A stretch of DNA of 34,037 nucleotides. Source: an uncultured Oscillospiraceae bacterium (GTDB lineage Bacteria > Bacillota > Clostridia > Oscillospirales > Oscillospiraceae). Below the pieces are notes generated by a model. The model was not told the origin of the DNA. It did no database searches and was given only the letters and a program-made list of their open reading frames with translations. The position numbers were made by a program, and so were the translations under genes. The stretch is taken from assembly GCA_944387615.1 (NCBI GenBank), contig CALXFP010000008.1, positions 1 through 34,037 of the forward strand, given 5' to 3'. This document shows positions 16,643 through 25,331 of the stretch, piece by piece. Every line of letters begins with the position of its first letter. Positions within the stretch are counted from its first letter, which is position 1.

Positions 16643-16673
16643 AAAAACGCCGCCGAAGTTTTCGGCGGCGTTT
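16643..16673 (-). terminator. Terminator of the Cro/C1-type regulator gene
   Basis: The stem AACGCCGCCGAA / TTCGGCGGCGTT lies right after the regulator stop. On the minus strand it is followed by TTTTTG. Confidence 0.8.
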
Positions 16674-16879
16674 CATTCTTCCTCTGTGAACCGGAACAGA
16701 TCATTGGGGGTGCAATTTAATAGCTGGCACATGGCTTCAATGTTTTCATAGCGGATGGATTTTGTCTCGTTATTGACCATTTTGCTGAAATTCTGATAGC
16801 TCATCCCCAACTGCTTGTACAGCCAGTATTTGCTCTTTCCCTGCTCTTGCAGCAGCCGTAAAACATCCAGTTGAATCAT
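16673..16879 (-). CDS. Small Cro/C1-type helix-turn-helix regulator
   Basis: 68 residues if started at MIQLDVLRLL; an in-frame ATG five codons upstream (16894) is also possible, and neither has a clear ribosome site. The helix-turn-helix is seen in GKSKYWLYKQLGMSYQNFSKMVN, followed by the closing helices IRYENIEAMCQLLNCTPNDLFRF, the typical XRE/HTH_26 layout of one-domain repressors. It is divergent from the cysteine-rich gene, and the gap between them contains an 18-bp perfect palindrome. It probably represses that promoter and perhaps its own; this is inferred from the layout. Confidence 0.85.
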   Translation of the reverse strand: MIQLDVLRLLQEQGKSKYWLYKQLGMSYQNFSKMVNNETKSIRYENIEAMCQLLNCTPNDLFRFTEEE

Positions 16880-16932
16880 AAGATATCTTCCCATCCCTTA
16901 TGTTTTAATGAGATCATATCCCAGTTTTCCTC

Positions 16933-16965
16933 TTTACATATAGATTATTACATTATATAATGTAA
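16933..16965 (+). promoter_or_regulatory. Promoter with palindromic operator before the cysteine-rich gene
   Basis: TTTACA (16933-16938), 17 bases and TATAAT (16956-16961) form a strong promoter. TTACATTATATAATGTAA at 16948-16965 is a perfect 18-bp palindrome covering the -10, and its half-site TTACAT recurs at 16934-16939 over the -35. This is how a repressor operator would be placed. The reverse strand (TTTACA at 16967-16962 with TATATG 18 bases on) could serve the divergent regulator gene. Confidence 0.75.
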
Positions 16966-16986
16966 AGATACATAGGAGGGGGAAAT

Positions 16987-17193
16987 ATGATTTTAGATAT
17001 TTCAGGAATTGAGTTGATTCCAGGGAATCAAGGTATGTATTGCCCGGGAAATGGCATGCAAAAAGATGTTTTTGGACTTCCTATTGAATGCTGCTGTGAT
17101 GAATGTGATTATTATATATGCTGTTATGCAAACTTAATTGAATCTGCATGTTCTGTTTGTTCCGACCAAGATTGTCCCAATAGACAAAAGTAA
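16987..17193 (+). CDS. Cysteine-rich small protein, function unknown
   Basis: 68 residues with 10 cysteines. No signal peptide or membrane segment is seen. The core YCPGNGMQKDVFG-LPIECCCDECDYYICCY and a second group CSVCSDQDCP suggest metal (zinc or iron) binding, with CCCDEC/CC spaced like compact ribbon or cluster ligands. I do not recognise a named family. AGGAGGGGG lies 6 bases before the ATG, a very strong site. The gene is much more AT-rich than its neighbours, as is the promoter. With the divergent repressor it looks like a two-gene transferred module. Confidence 0.8.
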   Translation: MILDISGIELIPGNQGMYCPGNGMQKDVFGLPIECCCDECDYYICCYANLIESACSVCSDQDCPNRQK

Positions 17194-17223
17194 CCCCAGG
17201 CAACTTTTTGCCTGGGGGTTTCC
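17192..17223. terminator. Bidirectional terminator between cysteine-rich gene and remB
   Basis: The stem AACCCCAGGCAA / TTGCCTGGGGGTT has a short T-rich loop, with TTT on one side and A-rich sequence on the other. Confidence 0.8.
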
Positions 17224-17224
17224 C

Positions 17225-17467
17225 TTATTTTAGTCGTTTTTCCAAGGTTGCGGCGTTGAGGGCTGTCAGGTAAACCCGGTCAAAGCCGTATTCGGAGGTC
17301 ACCACAAAGGACTTGGGCAGGTCGTCACAGGGAACCACTTCTCCTGCTTCCTCGCTCTTGCTCAAAAACTCCCGGGTGCGCTTGGAGGTGGAGGTGTTGT
17401 CCAAGTCAAAAATGCCTACAATGCACTTTTCCCGCACCGCCATGTCGTTGCCGATGGATAGATACAT
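17225..17467 (-). CDS. remB: RemB/YaaB-like extracellular matrix regulator (DUF370)
   Basis: 80 residues. MYLSIGNDMAVREKCIVGIFDLDN at the N-terminus and PKSFVVTSEYGFDRVYLTALNAATLEKR at the C-terminus match the short DUF370 proteins called YaaB or RemB, which in Bacillus lie beside recF and gyrB and help to turn on biofilm matrix genes with RemA. Here it is the last gene of the dnaN-gyrA transcript, 4 bases after rnhA and with a GAGGTGAGAG site. A regulatory role in this organism is inferred from the family. Confidence 0.85.
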   Translation of the reverse strand: MYLSIGNDMAVREKCIVGIFDLDNTSTSKRTREFLSKSEEAGEVVPCDDLPKSFVVTSEYGFDRVYLTALNAATLEKRLK

Positions 17468-17471
17468 ACTC

Positions 17472-17912
17472 TCACCTCTTGCGCAGTTTCCACTGCTGCA
17501 CCGCCAGCTCGTCGCAGCGGTTGTTCTTCGGGTTGTCGGCGTGGCCCTTGACCCAGTGGTAGTGCAGAGTATGCACCTGGGTCAGTTCCAGCAGCCGCTG
17601 CCACAGGTCCGGGTTCAGGGCGGGTTTTTTGTCGGACTTGATCCAGCCCCGCTTTTTCCAGCCCCAGGCCCAGCCCTTTTCCAGGGCATCGATGACATAC
17701 TTGCTGTCGGAGTACAGCTCCACGATGCAGGGCTCTTTCAGCGCTTCCAGTCCCCGGATCACGGCGGTCAGCTCCATCCGGTTGTTGGTGGTGCTGTCCT
17801 CGCCGCCGGAAAGTTCCTTTTCATGGCCTTCCCACTCTAAGATCGCCCCCCAGCCTCCCGGGCCGGGGTTGCCGGAGCAGGCGCCGTCGGTGTACAGGGT
17901 GATGGTTTTCAC
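17472..17912 (-). CDS. rnhA: Ribonuclease HI
   Basis: 146 residues. It cuts the RNA strand of RNA-DNA hybrids. The four acidic catalytic residues sit at D9 ([14 protein letters not shown]), E47 (MELTAV), D69 ([11 protein letters not shown]) and D134 (NRCDELAV), matching E. coli D10/E48/D70/D134; the handle-type basic stretch [13 protein letters not shown] ([13 protein letters not shown]) is also present. It starts with GTG, overlapping the gyrA stop by 4 bases (GTGA), which implies translational coupling with gyrase. Placement with gyrase and dnaN may help to handle R-loops near the origin; that link is inference. Confidence 0.95.
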   Translation of the reverse strand: MKTITLYTDGACSGNPGPGGWGAILEWEGHEKELSGGEDSTTNNRMELTAVIRGLEALKEPCIVELYSDSKYVIDALEKGWAWGWKKRGWIKSDKKPALNPDLWQRLLELTQVHTLHYHWVKGHADNPKNNRCDELAVQQWKLRKR

Positions 17913-20410
17913 TGCTGGGCTTCCTCTTCCATGTTCTCCACCCGCTCCAGGGATACCACCTGATTGCCTTCTTCAATCCGCATGACAATCACGCCCTGAA
18001 CGTCCCGCTTGTAGACGTTGATGGAGGAGGCAGGAATCCGGATGATAACGCCGCCGTTTTCAATCAGCATTACATCGTCATTTTCACCCACTACCCGGCA
18101 GCCAGCTACGTTGCCGGTTTTGGCGGTGATGTTGTAGTTCTTCAGACCCTTGCCGCCCCGGCTCTGGGCGCACTTTTCTCCGTTGGGGCCGGTGCGCAGA
18201 TATTCCGACAGCTCCGTACGCTTGCCGTAGCCCTTTTCCGTTACGGTGAGCAGGGTCTTACCCTCCTCCGCCTTTTCTGCGCCAACAACGAAGTCTCCGG
18301 GGCTGAGGGTGATGCCCTTGACACCGGCAGCGTCCCGTCCCATGGGCCGGACGTCGGTTTCGCTGAAGCAGATGGCGTAGCCCTGGGCGGTGGCCAGCAG
18401 GATGTTGTCGCTACCATTAGTATGAATGACGTTAATCAGATGATCGTCCTCGTCCAGGGTAATGGCCCGGATGCCGCCCTTGCGGTTGGTCTTGAGAGAC
18501 AGGAAGGGCACCCGCTTGACGGTACCCTTCCGGGTGACCATCATCAGGTAATCGTCCTCGCTGAACTCCCGGGTAATGACCATGGCGGTGACGGACTCGC
18601 CCTGTTCCAAGGGCAGCACGTTGACAATGGCGGTACCACGGGCGGTACGGCCTGCCTCGGGAATCTGGTAGCCCTTGCGGTGGTGCACCCGGCCCAGGTC
18701 GGTAAAGAAGAGCATATGGTCATGAGTGGAGGCGATGGTCAGAGACTTGACGTAGTCCTCCTCCTTCAGGTTCTGGGCGTTGACGCCCCGGCCGCCCCGG
18801 CTCTGAGTCCGGTAGGTATCCACGGGCATACGCTTGATGTAGCCTTCGTTGGACAGGGTAAAGGCGCAGGTTTCCTCTTCGATGAGATCTTCAATGTCGA
18901 TCTCGTCCTCCACGTCCTGAATCAGAGTTCTCCGCTCATCGCCGAACTTGTCCCGGATCTCAATCAGCTCTTCCCGGAGAACGCCCTTGAGCTTGTTCTC
19001 ATCGGACAGCAGCTCCAGATAGTAGTTGATTTTTTCCAGCAGTTCGTCGTATTCGTTCTGCAGCTTCTCCCGGTCCAGGCCCTGGAGGGCTTTCAGGCGC
19101 ATATCCAGGATGGCCTGGGCCTGGACATCATCCAGGTTAAACCGGTCCATCAGACGCTGCTTGGCGTCGTCGTAGGCGGTGCGGATGATGTGGATGACCT
19201 CGTCGATGTTATCCTGGGCAATGAGCAGGCCTTCCAACAGGTGGGCACGCTCCCGGGCTTTTTTCAGTTCATACTGGGTCCGGCGGGTCAGCACCTGCTC
19301 CTGGTGGTTCAGGTACTCGTCGATGATCTGCCGCAGGGACAGAATCTTCGGCTGCTTCTGATCGTCCACCAGAGCCAGCATGATGATGCCGAAGCTAGAC
19401 TGCAGGGCGGTCTGCTTGAACAGGTTATTCAGCACAACCTGGGGGTTGGCGTCTTTTTTCAGTTCAATGACCATCCGCATGCCGTTGCGGTCGGTTTCGT
19501 CCCGGAGGTCGGAGATGCCATCCAGGCGCTTGTCCTTGACCTGGTCGGCAATGTTTTTGATCAGCTGACGCTTGTTGACCTGGTAGGGCAGTTCGGAGAC
19601 GATGATCCGCATCCGGTCCTTGCCGAATTCTTCAAACTCGGTTTTGGCCCGCACTACCACCTTGCCCCGTCCGGTGGCGTAGGCTGCCCGGATGCCGCTG
19701 CGGCCCATGATGATGCCGCCGGTGGGGAAATCCGGGCCGCTGATGTGCTCCATCAGATCGGGCAATGTGGCCTCCGGGTCATCCAGCACTGCCACGCAGG
19801 CGTTGATGACTTCCGTCAGATTGTGGGGCGGGATATTGGTGGCCATGCCCACGGCGATACCGGAAGAGCCGTTGACCAGCAGGTTGGGGAACCGGCTGGG
19901 CAGAACCCGGGGTTCTTTCCGGCTTTCGTCAAAGTTGGGGTCCCAGTCTACGGTGTCCTTGTCAATGTCGCGAAGCATTTCGTTGGACATTTTGGACAGA
20001 CGTGCTTCGGTGTAACGGTAAGCTGCCGGGGGGTCGCCGTCCACGGAACCGAAGTTGCCGTGGCCGTCCACCAGCAGGTAGCGCATGGAGAAATTCTGGG
20101 CCAGACGGACCATGGCGTCGTAGACAGAGCTGTCGCCATGGGGATGGTATTTACCCAGCACGTCACCGACGCAGGTGGCAGACTTTTTGAAGGGCTTGTC
20201 CGAGGTCAGGCCGCTTTCGTACATGGTGTACAGAATCCGGCGGTGTACCGGCTTCAGGCCGTCCCGCACGTCAGGCAGGGCACGGCCGACGATGACGGAC
20301 ATGGCATATTCGATGTAGGATTTTTCCATTTCCTCCACCAGGTTGCTCTCGGTGATTGCCTGGTCGGGGAAGCGGATATCCTCGGGTTGATAGCTGCGGT
20401 TATGTGCCAA
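17909..20410 (-). CDS. gyrA: DNA gyrase subunit A
   Basis: 833 residues from the TTG at 20410. The open frame also allows GTG at 20419, but GGAGG abuts that GTG, while the TTG lies 8 bases after GGAGG, so the TTG is preferred. Gyrase A breaks and rejoins DNA; the active tyrosine is in [11 protein letters not shown] (Y133 in this numbering). The quinolone-determining region reads [14 protein letters not shown] with the usual wild-type serine and aspartate (equivalents of E. coli S83 and D87). The C-terminal beta-pinwheel holds a GyrA-box-like QSRGGKG (one change from QRRGGKG), so negative supercoiling is expected. It overlaps rnhA by 4 bases. Confidence 0.97.
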   Translation of the reverse strand: MAHNRSYQPEDIRFPDQAITESNLVEEMEKSYIEYAMSVIVGRALPDVRDGLKPVHRRILYTMYESGLTSDKPFKKSATCVGDVLGKYHPHGDSSVYDAMVRLAQNFSMRYLLVDGHGNFGSVDGDPPAAYRYTEARLSKMSNEMLRDIDKDTVDWDPNFDESRKEPRVLPSRFPNLLVNGSSGIAVGMATNIPPHNLTEVINACVAVLDDPEATLPDLMEHISGPDFPTGGIIMGRSGIRAAYATGRGKVVVRAKTEFEEFGKDRMRIIVSELPYQVNKRQLIKNIADQVKDKRLDGISDLRDETDRNGMRMVIELKKDANPQVVLNNLFKQTALQSSFGIIMLALVDDQKQPKILSLRQIIDEYLNHQEQVLTRRTQYELKKARERAHLLEGLLIAQDNIDEVIHIIRTAYDDAKQRLMDRFNLDDVQAQAILDMRLKALQGLDREKLQNEYDELLEKINYYLELLSDENKLKGVLREELIEIRDKFGDERRTLIQDVEDEIDIEDLIEEETCAFTLSNEGYIKRMPVDTYRTQSRGGRGVNAQNLKEEDYVKSLTIASTHDHMLFFTDLGRVHHRKGYQIPEAGRTARGTAIVNVLPLEQGESVTAMVITREFSEDDYLMMVTRKGTVKRVPFLSLKTNRKGGIRAITLDEDDHLINVIHTNGSDNILLATAQGYAICFSETDVRPMGRDAAGVKGITLSPGDFVVGAEKAEEGKTLLTVTEKGYGKRTELSEYLRTGPNGEKCAQSRGGKGLKNYNITAKTGNVAGCRVVGENDDVMLIENGGVIIRIPASSINVYKRDVQGVIVMRIEEGNQVVSLERVENMEEEAQQ

Positions 20411-20469
20411 AAAGGACACCTCCAGTGTGTGTTTTTCCCATTGGGAAGGTCAGAACATGCCCTTTCCCA

Positions 20470-22398
20470 TCAAATATCGATATTGACCGCATACTTTGCG
20501 TTGCGTTCGATCCATTCTTTTCTCGGCTCCACCTGCTCGCCCATGAGAACGGTGAAGATTTCGTCCGCCCGGCGGGCATCTTCCAGGGTGATCCGGCGCA
20601 GGGTGCGCTTTTCCGGGTCCATGGTGGTCTCCCACAGCTCGTGAGCGTCCATTTCGCCCAAGCCTTTGAACCGGGAAATCTCCACCTTGGCGTTGGGGTT
20701 GTCCGCCCGGAGCTGAGCGGAGACCTGGTCACGCTGCTCGTCGGAGTAGGCAACCTTCACAGTCTTGCCCCGGGTCAGCTTGTACAGCGGCGGCACGGCG
20801 GAGTAGACGTAGCCGTTTTCAATCATGGGCCGCATGTAGCGGAAGAAGAAGGTCAGAAGCAGGGTGCGGATATGGGCACCGTCCACGTCCGCATCGGACA
20901 TGATGATGATCTTGTGGTAGCGCAGCTTTTCGATGTCGAATTCCTCGCCAATGCCGCCGCCCAGGGCCACGATCAGCGGATAGAGCTTATCGTTGCCGTA
21001 GATCTTGTCGGCTCTGGCCTTTTCCACGTTGAGCATTTTACCCCACATGGCCAGAATCGCCTGGAACCGGGAGTCCCGGCCCTGGATGGCGGAGCCGGCT
21101 GCGGAGTCACCCTCGACGATGTAAATTTCGCACAGTTCCGGGTTGCGCTCGTTGCAGTCCTGAAGCTTGTCGGGCATCTGACCGGATTCCAGGCCGGTTT
21201 TCCGGCGGATGGATTCCCGGGCCTTCCGGGCAGCTTCTCTGGCCCGGTTGGCCATCATGGCCTTGTCCAGAATGGCCTTGGCGGTCTGGGGATGCTCTTC
21301 AAAATACACCGCCAGCTGCTCGTTCACCACCTGGTCAACCAGAGTACGGATATAGGCGTTGCCAAGTTTGGCCTTGGTCTGGCCTTCAAACTGGGCGTCG
21401 GTCAATTTAACGGAGATAATGGCGGTGATGCCCTCCCGGCAGTCCTCGCCGGAGACCTTGTCGTCGCCTTTGATGATGCCGTTTTTCACGCCGTAGGCGT
21501 TGAGCACCCGGGTCAGAGCGGTTTTGAAGCCGGTTTCGTGCATGCCGCCTTCCGGAGTGCGGACATCGTTGGCAAAGGACATCAGAAATTCGTTGTAGCC
21601 GTCGTTATACTGCAGGGCGATTTCTGCGGAGGCGTCCCCCTTGGTGCCCTTCATGTAGATGATATCCTCATGGAGAGGGGTTTTGTTTCGGTTGCACCAG
21701 GCAGCAAATTCCCGGATACCGCCTTCGTAGCACATCACATCGGAGATATCGTCGGCGGTGCGGTTGTCGGTGATGGTGATGGACAATCCCGCATTCAGGA
21801 ACGCCTCTTCCCGCATCCGCTCGTGGAGGGTTTCGTAATCGTAAACCAGGGTGTCGAACATCTCCGGGTCGGGCTGGAAGGTGACTTCCGTACCGGTTTT
21901 GTCGGTTTTGCCCACGATGGTCATTTCCTGGGTGATGTGGCCCCGGGCAAATTTCATTTCGTAGATATTTCCGTTTTTGTGCACCCGGACTTTCAGCCAC
22001 TGGCTCAGGGCGTTGACAACGGAAGCGCCCACGCCGTGGAGGCCGCCGGAGACCTTGTAGCCGCCGCCGCCGAATTTGCCGCCGGCGTGCAAAACGGTGT
22101 ACACCACTTCCAGGGCAGGCCGTCCGGTCTGGGGCTGGATGTCCACGGGGATACCACGGCCATCGTCGGTGACGGTGATGGAATCGCCGGGATTGATGGT
22201 GACAGTAATATGTTTACAGTATCCGGCCAGAGCTTCGTCAATGGCGTTGTCCACGATCTCATAGACCAGGTGGTGCAGGCCGCTGCTGGAAGTGGAGCCG
22301 ATATACATGCCCGGACGTTTCCGGACTGCCTCCAATCCTTCCAGAACCTGAATTTGTTCCGCGCCGTATTCCTGTGTTACTTTCGTTTCCTCAGACAT
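20470..22398 (-). CDS. gyrB: DNA gyrase subunit B
   Basis: 642 residues, the ATP-driven half of gyrase. The GHKL ATPase part has [28 protein letters not shown] and [15 protein letters not shown]. The Toprim part has the catalytic glutamate in [16 protein letters not shown] and the acidic pair in [27 protein letters not shown] replaces the commoner EGDSAGGSA, and [18 protein letters not shown] departs from the common PLRGK form. GGAGG precedes the ATG. recF ends 24 bases upstream and gyrA begins about 60 bases downstream on the same strand. Confidence 0.97.
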   Translation of the reverse strand: MSEETKVTQEYGAEQIQVLEGLEAVRKRPGMYIGSTSSSGLHHLVYEIVDNAIDEALAGYCKHITVTINPGDSITVTDDGRGIPVDIQPQTGRPALEVVYTVLHAGGKFGGGGYKVSGGLHGVGASVVNALSQWLKVRVHKNGNIYEMKFARGHITQEMTIVGKTDKTGTEVTFQPDPEMFDTLVYDYETLHERMREEAFLNAGLSITITDNRTADDISDVMCYEGGIREFAAWCNRNKTPLHEDIIYMKGTKGDASAEIALQYNDGYNEFLMSFANDVRTPEGGMHETGFKTALTRVLNAYGVKNGIIKGDDKVSGEDCREGITAIISVKLTDAQFEGQTKAKLGNAYIRTLVDQVVNEQLAVYFEEHPQTAKAILDKAMMANRAREAARKARESIRRKTGLESGQMPDKLQDCNERNPELCEIYIVEGDSAAGSAIQGRDSRFQAILAMWGKMLNVEKARADKIYGNDKLYPLIVALGGGIGEEFDIEKLRYHKIIIMSDADVDGAHIRTLLLTFFFRYMRPMIENGYVYSAVPPLYKLTRGKTVKVAYSDEQRDQVSAQLRADNPNAKVEISRFKGLGEMDAHELWETTMDPEKRTLRRITLEDARRADEIFTVLMGEQVEPRKEWIERNAKYAVNIDI

Positions 22399-22422
22399 AA
22401 AATCCTCCTGAAATTGCGCCGT

Positions 22423-23526
22423 TTATATCATCACATTTCCTTGATTGATGTGCATGGTTTTTCCCAATTTGGTAAACCGTCCCGGTTCGCAGCAGGTGAT
22501 GAACACCTGTCCGGAGACGATTTTGTTCAGTACGAAATCCTGCCGCCCCGGGTCCAGCTCGGAAAGCACGTCGTCCAGCAGCAGCACCGGCTCTTCTCCC
22601 CACTCCCGGCGCATCAGTTCCCGCTGGGCCAGCTTCAGGCTGATGGCGCTGGTCCGGGTCTGGCCCTGGGAGCCGTAGGCCTTCAGATCGATGCCGGAAA
22701 GGGTCACCGTAAAATCATCCTTGTGGGGTCCGGTCAGGCACTGGCCGCTTTCCAGTTCTGCCCGGCTGTGCTGCTGCAAATGCTCCTGCAGGTCTTCCGT
22801 CAGCTGACTGACCGGTGCAAAGGGGTCTTTCACCGTGGACACCGTCCGGTATTCCAGGGAAAACTCCTCTTTTCCTCCGGAAAACTGTCCGTGAAAGTCC
22901 GCCGCTGCCCCGCCTAGGGCTTCATAAAACCGGGCCCGGTAGGAAATCAGCAGCGCGCCCACCTGGCACAGCCGGAGATTATACTCCGGCAGAATGTCCA
23001 GTACCCGGGGGTCGGTAAAATGATCCTTTAAAATCCTGCTTTTCTGCTCCAGAATGCGGCTATACTGGGTCAGAGCCGCATCATAATTGGGCCTGAGTTG
23101 ACATAACGCACTATCCCCAAACCGCCGCCGCTGGGCGGCTCCGGCTTTGAGCATGAGCAGATCCTCCGGGCAGAACAGCACCGTGGGCAGCACTCCGGCA
23201 ATGTCGGCAGCAGTTTTCTGTTTCGCTCCGTTTCGCCAGATCTGTCTGGCCCGGCTGCCGGGAAAGAGGACAAAGCGCAGGGTTTGCTTGCGCTGCTGGG
23301 CAAAGACCGTCCCTTCCACTTCCCCGAAATCCGCTCCGAAGCGGATCAGTTCTGCCGTTTTCTGGGCCCGGAAGCTTTTGCCGCTGCCAAGGTAGGCAAT
23401 GGCCTCCAGAAGATTGGTCTTTCCCTGGGCGTTGTCTCCCACGATCAGATTGACCCCGGGGTTAAAGGTAAGCTGGGCTTCCTGATAATTTCGGAAGCTT
23501 CGCAATGCAACAGATTCCAGATTCAT
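22423..23526 (-). CDS. recF: DNA replication and repair protein RecF
   Basis: 367 residues, an SMC-like ATPase that loads RecA at single-strand gaps. Walker A is GDNAQGKTNLLEAI (about 33-46), the signature region is near SQGQTRTSAISLKLA (about 283-297), and Walker B is PVLLLDDVLSELDPGRQ (about 316-332). The ATG overlaps the yaaA stop by 4 bases (ATGA), so it is translationally coupled to yaaA. Length and placement between yaaA and gyrB match the usual Firmicute origin order. Confidence 0.96.
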   Translation of the reverse strand: MNLESVALRSFRNYQEAQLTFNPGVNLIVGDNAQGKTNLLEAIAYLGSGKSFRAQKTAELIRFGADFGEVEGTVFAQQRKQTLRFVLFPGSRARQIWRNGAKQKTAADIAGVLPTVLFCPEDLLMLKAGAAQRRRFGDSALCQLRPNYDAALTQYSRILEQKSRILKDHFTDPRVLDILPEYNLRLCQVGALLISYRARFYEALGGAAADFHGQFSGGKEEFSLEYRTVSTVKDPFAPVSQLTEDLQEHLQQHSRAELESGQCLTGPHKDDFTVTLSGIDLKAYGSQGQTRTSAISLKLAQRELMRREWGEEPVLLLDDVLSELDPGRQDFVLNKIVSGQVFITCCEPGRFTKLGKTMHINQGNVMI

Positions 23527-23768
23527 ACCTGGTGTACGATCCGGTAGGTCTGACCCTGGAAGGTGAAGGTATCCTCAGGATAGAGCTTTTTGCCCCGCAT
23601 GGTGCAGACCTCTCCATTTGCCTCCACCTGGCCCTCCTGAATCAGGGCCTTGGCTTCGCCGCCGGTGGCAACCAGGTTTGCCAGCTTCATGGCGTCCTGC
23701 AGCTTGATGTATTCCGTGCCGATGGCAACGGGAACGGCGCCGTCTTTCTTCTTTACAATTACTTTCAT
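23523..23768 (-). CDS. yaaA: S4-domain RNA-binding protein YaaA
   Basis: 81 residues. The S4-like RNA-binding fold is seen in EYIKLQDAMKLANLVATGGEAKALIQEGQVEANGE, as in the small YaaA/RlbA proteins found between dnaN and recF in Firmicutes. The family has been linked to ribosome maturation; no function is shown here. It starts 10 bases after dnaN with AGAGGTAGGG upstream and overlaps recF by 4 bases. Confidence 0.93.
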   Translation of the reverse strand: MKVIVKKKDGAVPVAIGTEYIKLQDAMKLANLVATGGEAKALIQEGQVEANGEVCTMRGKKLYPEDTFTFQGQTYRIVHQV

Positions 23769-23778
23769 ACCCTACCTC

Positions 23779-24888
23779 TTAACCATTCTTGATCCGAACC
23801 GGCAGTACCATATAGGCAAAGTCGTATTTGTCATCCACGGGGGTCAGCACAATGGGGCTTAAACCATTGGTCAGCTCCAGGGTGACCTCCTGAGCAGGCA
23901 CCACCCGGAGGGCGTCGGCCAGGTAGCGGACATTGAAGCCGATTTCCAGCTCTTTTCCGTCACCGGCGAAACTGCACCGGTCTTCGGCAGCGCCGATGGT
24001 GGTATTGGTGCGCATCTGCAATTCCTGGTTGGAGAAGATGCAGCGCACCGGGCTTTTGTATTTTTCCGAAACAATCAGGCCGACACGCTCCACGGAAGAG
24101 GCCAGCTCCGAAACATTGGCAATGAGCTTGATGGGACAGTCGGTGGGTACCACCCGCCGCCAATCCAGAAATTCGCCTTCCAGCAGCCGGCAGACCAGAG
24201 TTGCCCGGCCGATCTGGAACAGAATGTGCTTGGGGCCCAGGGTAAAGGCAGCGTTGTCTTCCGTATCCGCAAGAATCTTTTCCACTTCCTTCAGTCCCGG
24301 TGCGGGGACAACGAAATTCATCTCCCGTCCGGTGCCTTCTTCCGGATGGTAGGTCCGGCGGGCCAGACGGAATCCGTCCACCGCTACCGCAGTGATGGTT
24401 TCGTTGGTCACCTCAAACTTGACGCCGGTGTGAATGGGACGGCCCTGATTTTCCGAAACGGCAAAGATGGTACCGGAGATCAGCTCCTTCAGCTGGTTCT
24501 GGGGGATGGAAATGGCCCGTCCGGAATTGACGTCAGGCAGCTCCGGATAGTCCTCCGCTGTTTCGGCAGAAATGGTAAAGGAAGCGTAACCGGAACGGAT
24601 GGAAACCTTGAAGCTATCGTCTACCACCACCGTCACCGGCCCTTCGGGCAGACGGCGGATAATGTCACCGAACAGCTTGGCAGGGAGAATGCACTCGCCG
24701 GGATCGGAAATGTCCGCTTCAATTTCGTAGCTGATGGCGGTCTCCATATTATATCCGGTCAAAGTCAGGTAGTGTCCTGCCTTGCAGAGGATGCCTTCGA
24801 TGACGGAAAGACTGCTTTTCTGTGCTACGGTACGGCCGGCAATATTCAGACCCGTTACCAGCATGCTTTTTTCACAGGTAAAACGCAT
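23779..24888 (-). CDS. dnaN: DNA polymerase III beta subunit (sliding clamp)
   Basis: 369 residues from the ATG at 24888 (MRFTCEKSMLVTGLN); the frame extends to a TTG at 24894, but AAAGGAA is better spaced for the ATG. The clamp holds the replicative polymerase on DNA as a dimer of three-domain subunits. The second domain shows GVKFEVTNETITAVAVDGFRLARRT, the third the C-terminal YMVLPVRI, close to the MPMR-type hydrophobic pocket ending of other clamps. It is the first gene left of oriC, heading the dnaN-yaaA-recF-gyrB-gyrA-rnhA-remB block. Confidence 0.97.
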   Translation of the reverse strand: MRFTCEKSMLVTGLNIAGRTVAQKSSLSVIEGILCKAGHYLTLTGYNMETAISYEIEADISDPGECILPAKLFGDIIRRLPEGPVTVVVDDSFKVSIRSGYASFTISAETAEDYPELPDVNSGRAISIPQNQLKELISGTIFAVSENQGRPIHTGVKFEVTNETITAVAVDGFRLARRTYHPEEGTGREMNFVVPAPGLKEVEKILADTEDNAAFTLGPKHILFQIGRATLVCRLLEGEFLDWRRVVPTDCPIKLIANVSELASSVERVGLIVSEKYKSPVRCIFSNQELQMRTNTTIGAAEDRCSFAGDGKELEIGFNVRYLADALRVVPAQEVTLELTNGLSPIVLTPVDDKYDFAYMVLPVRIKNG

Positions 24889-25160
24889 AGTCAAGTTCCT
24901 TTCTTGTTAGAGAATAGACAGATCTATATATCTATCGTAAGTTTAGGTAGTGGTAATAGGGGTAGTAGAAACTTATGTGGAAAACCGGGATTTCCCTTAG
25001 GGGCACAAGGATTTTTTTTCCACAGGGCAATGTGTATTTTCCGAAACTTTTCCACAGCGCCTGTGGAAGCGAAATTTCGTCGAAACTTTTCCACAGTTTC
25101 GTTTTCCACATTCCACAGCCCCTGTGGAAAAAATTCAGCGTAAAAAAAGAGAGAAAAAAC

Positions 25161-25250
25161 CAAGCGAGCAAAGCGAAGCGAACCCATAGCACCAGCCCTC
25201 TTTTTCAAGCGAGGTACTAAAGCCTTCCCCATAGCACCATCCATGGTTAC
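25161..25250. repeat. Imperfect 45-bp tandem repeat beside the DnaA boxes
   Basis: CAAGCGAG (25161, 25206) and CCCATAGCACCA (25183, 25228) each recur exactly 45 bases apart, with diverged sequence between. A further CACCA follows at 25255. No known motif is recognised. Confidence 0.6.
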
Positions 25251-25305
25251 CGGGCACCAAGCCTAACTAACCACCATACCCCGTGCGCCACTAAAGTTCT
25301 TTTTG

Positions 25306-25331
25306 CTTCTTTTTCTTTCAAGAAAAAGAAG
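25306..25331 (-). terminator. Inverted repeat just after dnaA
   Basis: CTTCTTTTTCT / AGAAAAAGAAG, an 11-bp stem with a TTCA/TGAA loop, lies directly after the dnaA stop. The following minus-strand bases are not a T-run, so termination would be weak; it may let some dnaA transcripts enter oriC. Confidence 0.5.

Larger units (their letters stand above)
24895..25331. other. Replication origin oriC (dnaN-dnaA intergenic region)
   Basis: Eight TTTTCCACA-type DnaA boxes are visible: 24976-24984, 25016-25024, 25048-25056, 25062-25070, 25087-25095, 25102-25110, 25109-25117 (CATTCCACA) and 25123-25131. Next to the leftmost box, TAG-type trios run in one 3-base register from 24948 to 24968 (TAG TGG TAA TAG GGG TAG TAG). 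These are the 5'-3' reading of the DnaA-trio motif reported for Bacillus. Beyond them AGATCTATATATCT and neighbours (24915-24940) form an AT-rich unwinding element. The order box, trio, AT-rich matches a basal origin with opening toward dnaN. Bases 25161-25250 add a 45-bp imperfect repeat. Confidence 0.9.

Noticed and set aside
18422..22917. 740- and 853-residue plus-strand open frames over gyrA, gyrB and recF
   Set aside because: They mirror intact, well-conserved genes on the minus strand and lack ribosome sites and recognisable domains.
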